In this document: positions 6,613 to 8,577 of the stretch, in pieces
Numbering within the stretch: the stretch's first letter is position 1
Layout: every line of letters begins with the position of its first letter
Assembly (NCBI GenBank): GCA_050942695.1
Contig: JBMNNU010000130.1
Coordinates: 1 to 8,577 of the forward strand
Length of the DNA: 8,577 nucleotides
Origin: JBMNNU01 sp050942695
GTDB lineage: Bacteria; Chloroflexota; UBA6077
Direction: 5' to 3'
Made by a program: the position numbers and the translations under genes
Notes under the pieces: model-generated
Database searches by the model: none
Told to the model about the DNA's origin: nothing
Seen by the model: the letters and a program-made list of their open reading frames with translations, nothing else

Positions 6613-7536
6613 ATGAGCGGGCAGCACCCTTTCGAGCCAACGAGATACCCATCTACCGAAGAGGGTACTGACAACTTCCCGTTTTATCGGTACTTCGAAA
6701 CAGCGGCTCCTCCTGTGCTGGGCATAGAATCCGAAATGACCTCGGGCTTCCGTATCGAGCCTGGGCGCAACTACGGCTTCTTCACAGACACGACCCTCTG
6801 CATAGGCTGTAAAGCCTGCGAGGTCGCTTGTAAACAGTGGAACAGCCTACAGGCCGACGAGATGGGGTTCCTGGGCAACAGCTACGACAACACCCGGACG
6901 CTTAGCCACTCGACCTGGCGCCATGTGAAATTCGTGGAACAGCGGTCTCGGCTGGGAGGCTCACCGCGATGGTTGATGCACAGCGACATCTGCAAGCACT
7001 GCGAACGTGCGGGGTGCCTGGAGGCCTGCCCCACAGGAGCGATTGCACGCACAGAGTTCGGCTCGGTGTTGATCCAGCAGGACGTCTGCAACGGTTGCAT
7101 GTACTGCGTGCCAAGCTGCCCGTACGGGGTTATCACCGTAGATAAGAACGGCGACGGCAAGGCTCATAAATGTACGCTTTGTTACGACAGGTTGAAGGAG
7201 GGGTTCGAGCCTGCATGCGCCAAGGCCTGCCCGACCGACTCCATTCAGTTCGGACCGGTGGACGAGCTACTGGACCGAGCGCGATCCAGGCTTGCCGCTC
7301 TACACGATCGGGGTTTTCCAGAAGCCAGGCTTTACGGCGATCCTGAGGGCATAGGTGCCACCAACGGCATCCAGAGCCTGTACAGCTTCTTCCTGTTGAT
7401 GGACCATCCCAATGTCTACAACCTGCCGGAGGCGCCTACGCTGCCAGCTCGCAACATCATCCCGAGCCTGCTGACCAGTCTATTGGGCGGAGCGGCGTTG
7501 ATCGGCGCCACCGCCCTAGCGCTATGGCGGAAGTAG
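6613..7536 (+). CDS. fdnH: Formate dehydrogenase iron-sulfur (beta) subunit with C-terminal membrane anchor
   Basis: This 307-residue ferredoxin-like subunit should carry electrons from alpha to the membrane subunit. Sixteen cysteines form four [4Fe-4S] sets, by order of motif: C63/C66/C69/C73 (CIGCKACEVACKQW), C127/C130/C135/C139, C159/C162/C165/C169 (CNGCMYCVPSCPYG) and C187/C190/C202/C206 (the last two in ACAKACP). As in related proteins, cluster ligands are probably shared between paired motifs. A hydrophobic segment near 284-304 (SLLTSLLGGAALIGATALAL), followed by WRK at the C-terminus, resembles the single anchor helix of E. coli FdnH. The N-terminal 50 residues precede the first cluster and show no signal peptide. 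ATG 6613 is 2 nt beyond the alpha stop. GGGGAGG (6595-6601), inside the end of alpha, is a good but slightly distant ribosome binding site (11 nt), which suggests coupled translation. Confidence 0.94.
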   Translation: MSGQHPFEPTRYPSTEEGTDNFPFYRYFETAAPPVLGIESEMTSGFRIEPGRNYGFFTDTTLCIGCKACEVACKQWNSLQADEMGFLGNSYDNTRTLSHSTWRHVKFVEQRSRLGGSPRWLMHSDICKHCERAGCLEACPTGAIARTEFGSVLIQQDVCNGCMYCVPSCPYGVITVDKNGDGKAHKCTLCYDRLKEGFEPACAKACPTDSIQFGPVDELLDRARSRLAALHDRGFPEARLYGDPEGIGATNGIQSLYSFFLLMDHPNVYNLPEAPTLPARNIIPSLLTSLLGGAALIGATALALWRK

Positions 7537-7576
7537 AGAGATTATTGTTGGTACCGGTATAAGGGGGTAGGCGATA

Positions 7577-8577
7577 ATGACGGTGACCCTGGAGAAAACG
7601 CTGGAAAAAACCGGCAACCGAGCCTCCCTGGCATCCGAATACGTTATCGGGTATGCGCCCGAGGCGCAACGCAAGGACCAGCACGTTACGCCTGGGAAGC
7701 CTACTTATTACGACATACCACCAATAAAGAGCCCAGAGTGGCTCTGGTATATCCCTGCTTACTTCTATGTCGGTGGGATCGCGAGTGGGGCCTATATCGT
7801 GGCCGTCCTGGCCGACATGAGAGGCCGGCGGGAAGAGCTGCCGTTTGTAAGGGCAGGCCATTTCGTCTCGTTGGCGGCTGCTGCCATCAGCCCAGTGCTG
7901 CTAATCCTCGACCTGGGCAAGCCCGAGCGATGGTACAACATGCTGCGGGTCTTCAGACCTCGGTCCATGATGAACCTTGGCACCTATATCCTCTCCTTTA
8001 TGGGGGCGTTTGGCGTTGCGGGCGCAATATCTCAGTTATTGCGGATGCTCGGCCCCAACCGCCTGCTCTACAGGCTAGCCATGCAACCGCTGCGACTGTT
8101 CTCCTGGCTGGGAGCGATCCCTGCTGGCTTCCTGGGAAGCTACACCGCTTTTCTGTTGGCCGCCACCAACGTACCGTTGTGGGCAGGCAACAGGCTGCTG
8201 ATGGGATTGCTCTTCTTTAGTTCCGCCCTGTCAACGGGGCTTTCGGCTACACACCTGGCAGCAGGGCTATTCGGCTCGCTCACTGAAGCCAGCAAAAGGA
8301 GAATCAAGCGGGCTGAAAACCAAATCCTGGGGGTTGAGCTGGCGGTGACAGTTGCCTCCGGCCTGGCGTTGCGAGGGCTCGCTCGACCTTTGGTAACCGG
8401 CCGGTTGGGTTTGGCTTACCTTCTGGGTAGTGTGGGGCTGGGTATGCTAGCCCCTCTAGGGTTGAACAGGCTCGGAAAAACCTCCGGACTGATGGGGATG
8501 CTGCCGCCCTTACTGACGCTGTTGGGCGGCGCCGCTATGCGTCTCGCCATCCATGAGGCAGGGAAGCGATCGGCCAA
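7577..8577 (+). CDS. nrfD: NrfD/PsrC-like membrane subunit of formate dehydrogenase (3' end cut by window)
   Basis: The frame is open from ATG 7577 to the window edge (333 complete codons, no stop seen), so the C-terminus lies outside. AAGGGGG at 7561-7567 with a 9-nt spacer supports the start, 40 nt after the beta stop. Family blocks of the NrfD/PsrC (polysulfide reductase membrane subunit) type are IPAYFYVGGIASGAYIVAVL (59-78), LDLGKPERWYNMLRVFRP (111-128) and IPAGFLGSYTAFLLAATNVP (181-200). Hydrophobic segments lie near 60-79, 96-112, 134-152, 176-196, 205-230, 252-266, 276-296 and 306-322. Members of this family bind quinone without haem, unlike the cytochrome b subunit FdnI of E. coli. 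It most likely anchors the alpha-beta pair and passes electrons from beta to menaquinone or ubiquinone. The first 50 residues are hydrophilic and presumably cytoplasmic. Confidence 0.9.
   Translation, partial: MTVTLEKTLEKTGNRASLASEYVIGYAPEAQRKDQHVTPGKPTYYDIPPIKSPEWLWYIPAYFYVGGIASGAYIVAVLADMRGRREELPFVRAGHFVSLAAAAISPVLLILDLGKPERWYNMLRVFRPRSMMNLGTYILSFMGAFGVAGAISQLLRMLGPNRLLYRLAMQPLRLFSWLGAIPAGFLGSYTAFLLAATNVPLWAGNRLLMGLLFFSSALSTGLSATHLAAGLFGSLTEASKRRIKRAENQILGVELAVTVASGLALRGLARPLVTGRLGLAYLLGSVGLGMLAPLGLNRLGKTSGLMGMLPPLLTLLGGAAMRLAIHEAGKRSA

Noticed and set aside
7738..8220. 160-codon plus-strand ORF inside the NrfD-like gene
   Set aside because: It is a different-frame shadow. The frame from ATG 7577 gives clear NrfD blocks and continues to the window edge.

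Overview
The window is a moderately GC-rich bacterial chromosome segment. It holds two envelope-related genes that converge on each other, then a gap of about 570 bp rich in dyad symmetries, then a membrane-bound selenocysteine formate dehydrogenase operon that runs off the right edge. The FDH alpha subunit has no Tat signal. It carries recognisable blocks (SLGGATLDNEENYLIKKLF, then ENQARV-Sec-HSATVPGLG, then GSDMAEAHP) of the type I remember from Actinomycetota and Chloroflexota rather than the Tat-exported FdnG of enterobacteria. With the NrfD-type membrane subunit and the GT-C style glycosyltransferase, this points to Chloroflexota or a deep-branching actinobacterium. That assignment is inference and is only moderately secure.

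Layout. Positions 1-222 are a leader with a plausible sigma70-type promoter. Positions 223-1890 (+) encode a polytopic membrane protein resembling the GT39/ArnT-like glycosyltransferases. Positions 1822-2844 (-) encode a YbhN/UPF0104 (lysylphosphatidylglycerol synthetase transmembrane-type) protein. The two genes are convergent and their 3' ends overlap by 69 bp. Positions 2845-3412 contain no convincing gene, but they include a perfect 20-bp inverted repeat (3274-3318) 94 nt upstream of the FDH start, plus several smaller dyads.

The FDH operon comprises the alpha subunit (3413-6610), the beta subunit (6613-7536) and an NrfD-like gamma subunit (7577 to the window edge). The alpha reading frame is interrupted by an in-frame UGA at 4025-4027. 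It is not a pseudogene: the UGA sits at the known selenocysteine position of FDH (Sec-His). It is followed after 18 nt by a GGUCU apical loop on a 5-bp stem, the hallmark of a bacterial SECIS element. The gene therefore encodes one protein of 1065 residues with Sec at 205.

How the genes work together. Alpha oxidises formate at a Mo/W-bisMGD-Sec centre. Electrons pass through its N-terminal [4Fe-4S] cluster and the four clusters of beta, and NrfD gamma probably hands them to the quinone pool. Without a Tat signal, alpha and beta should face the cytoplasm. Expression requires the SelA/SelB/SelC/SelD machinery and molybdenum cofactor and FDH maturation factors, none of which is encoded in this window. 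The strongest points for a second look are the recoded UGA with its SECIS and the long perfect palindrome upstream of the operon.
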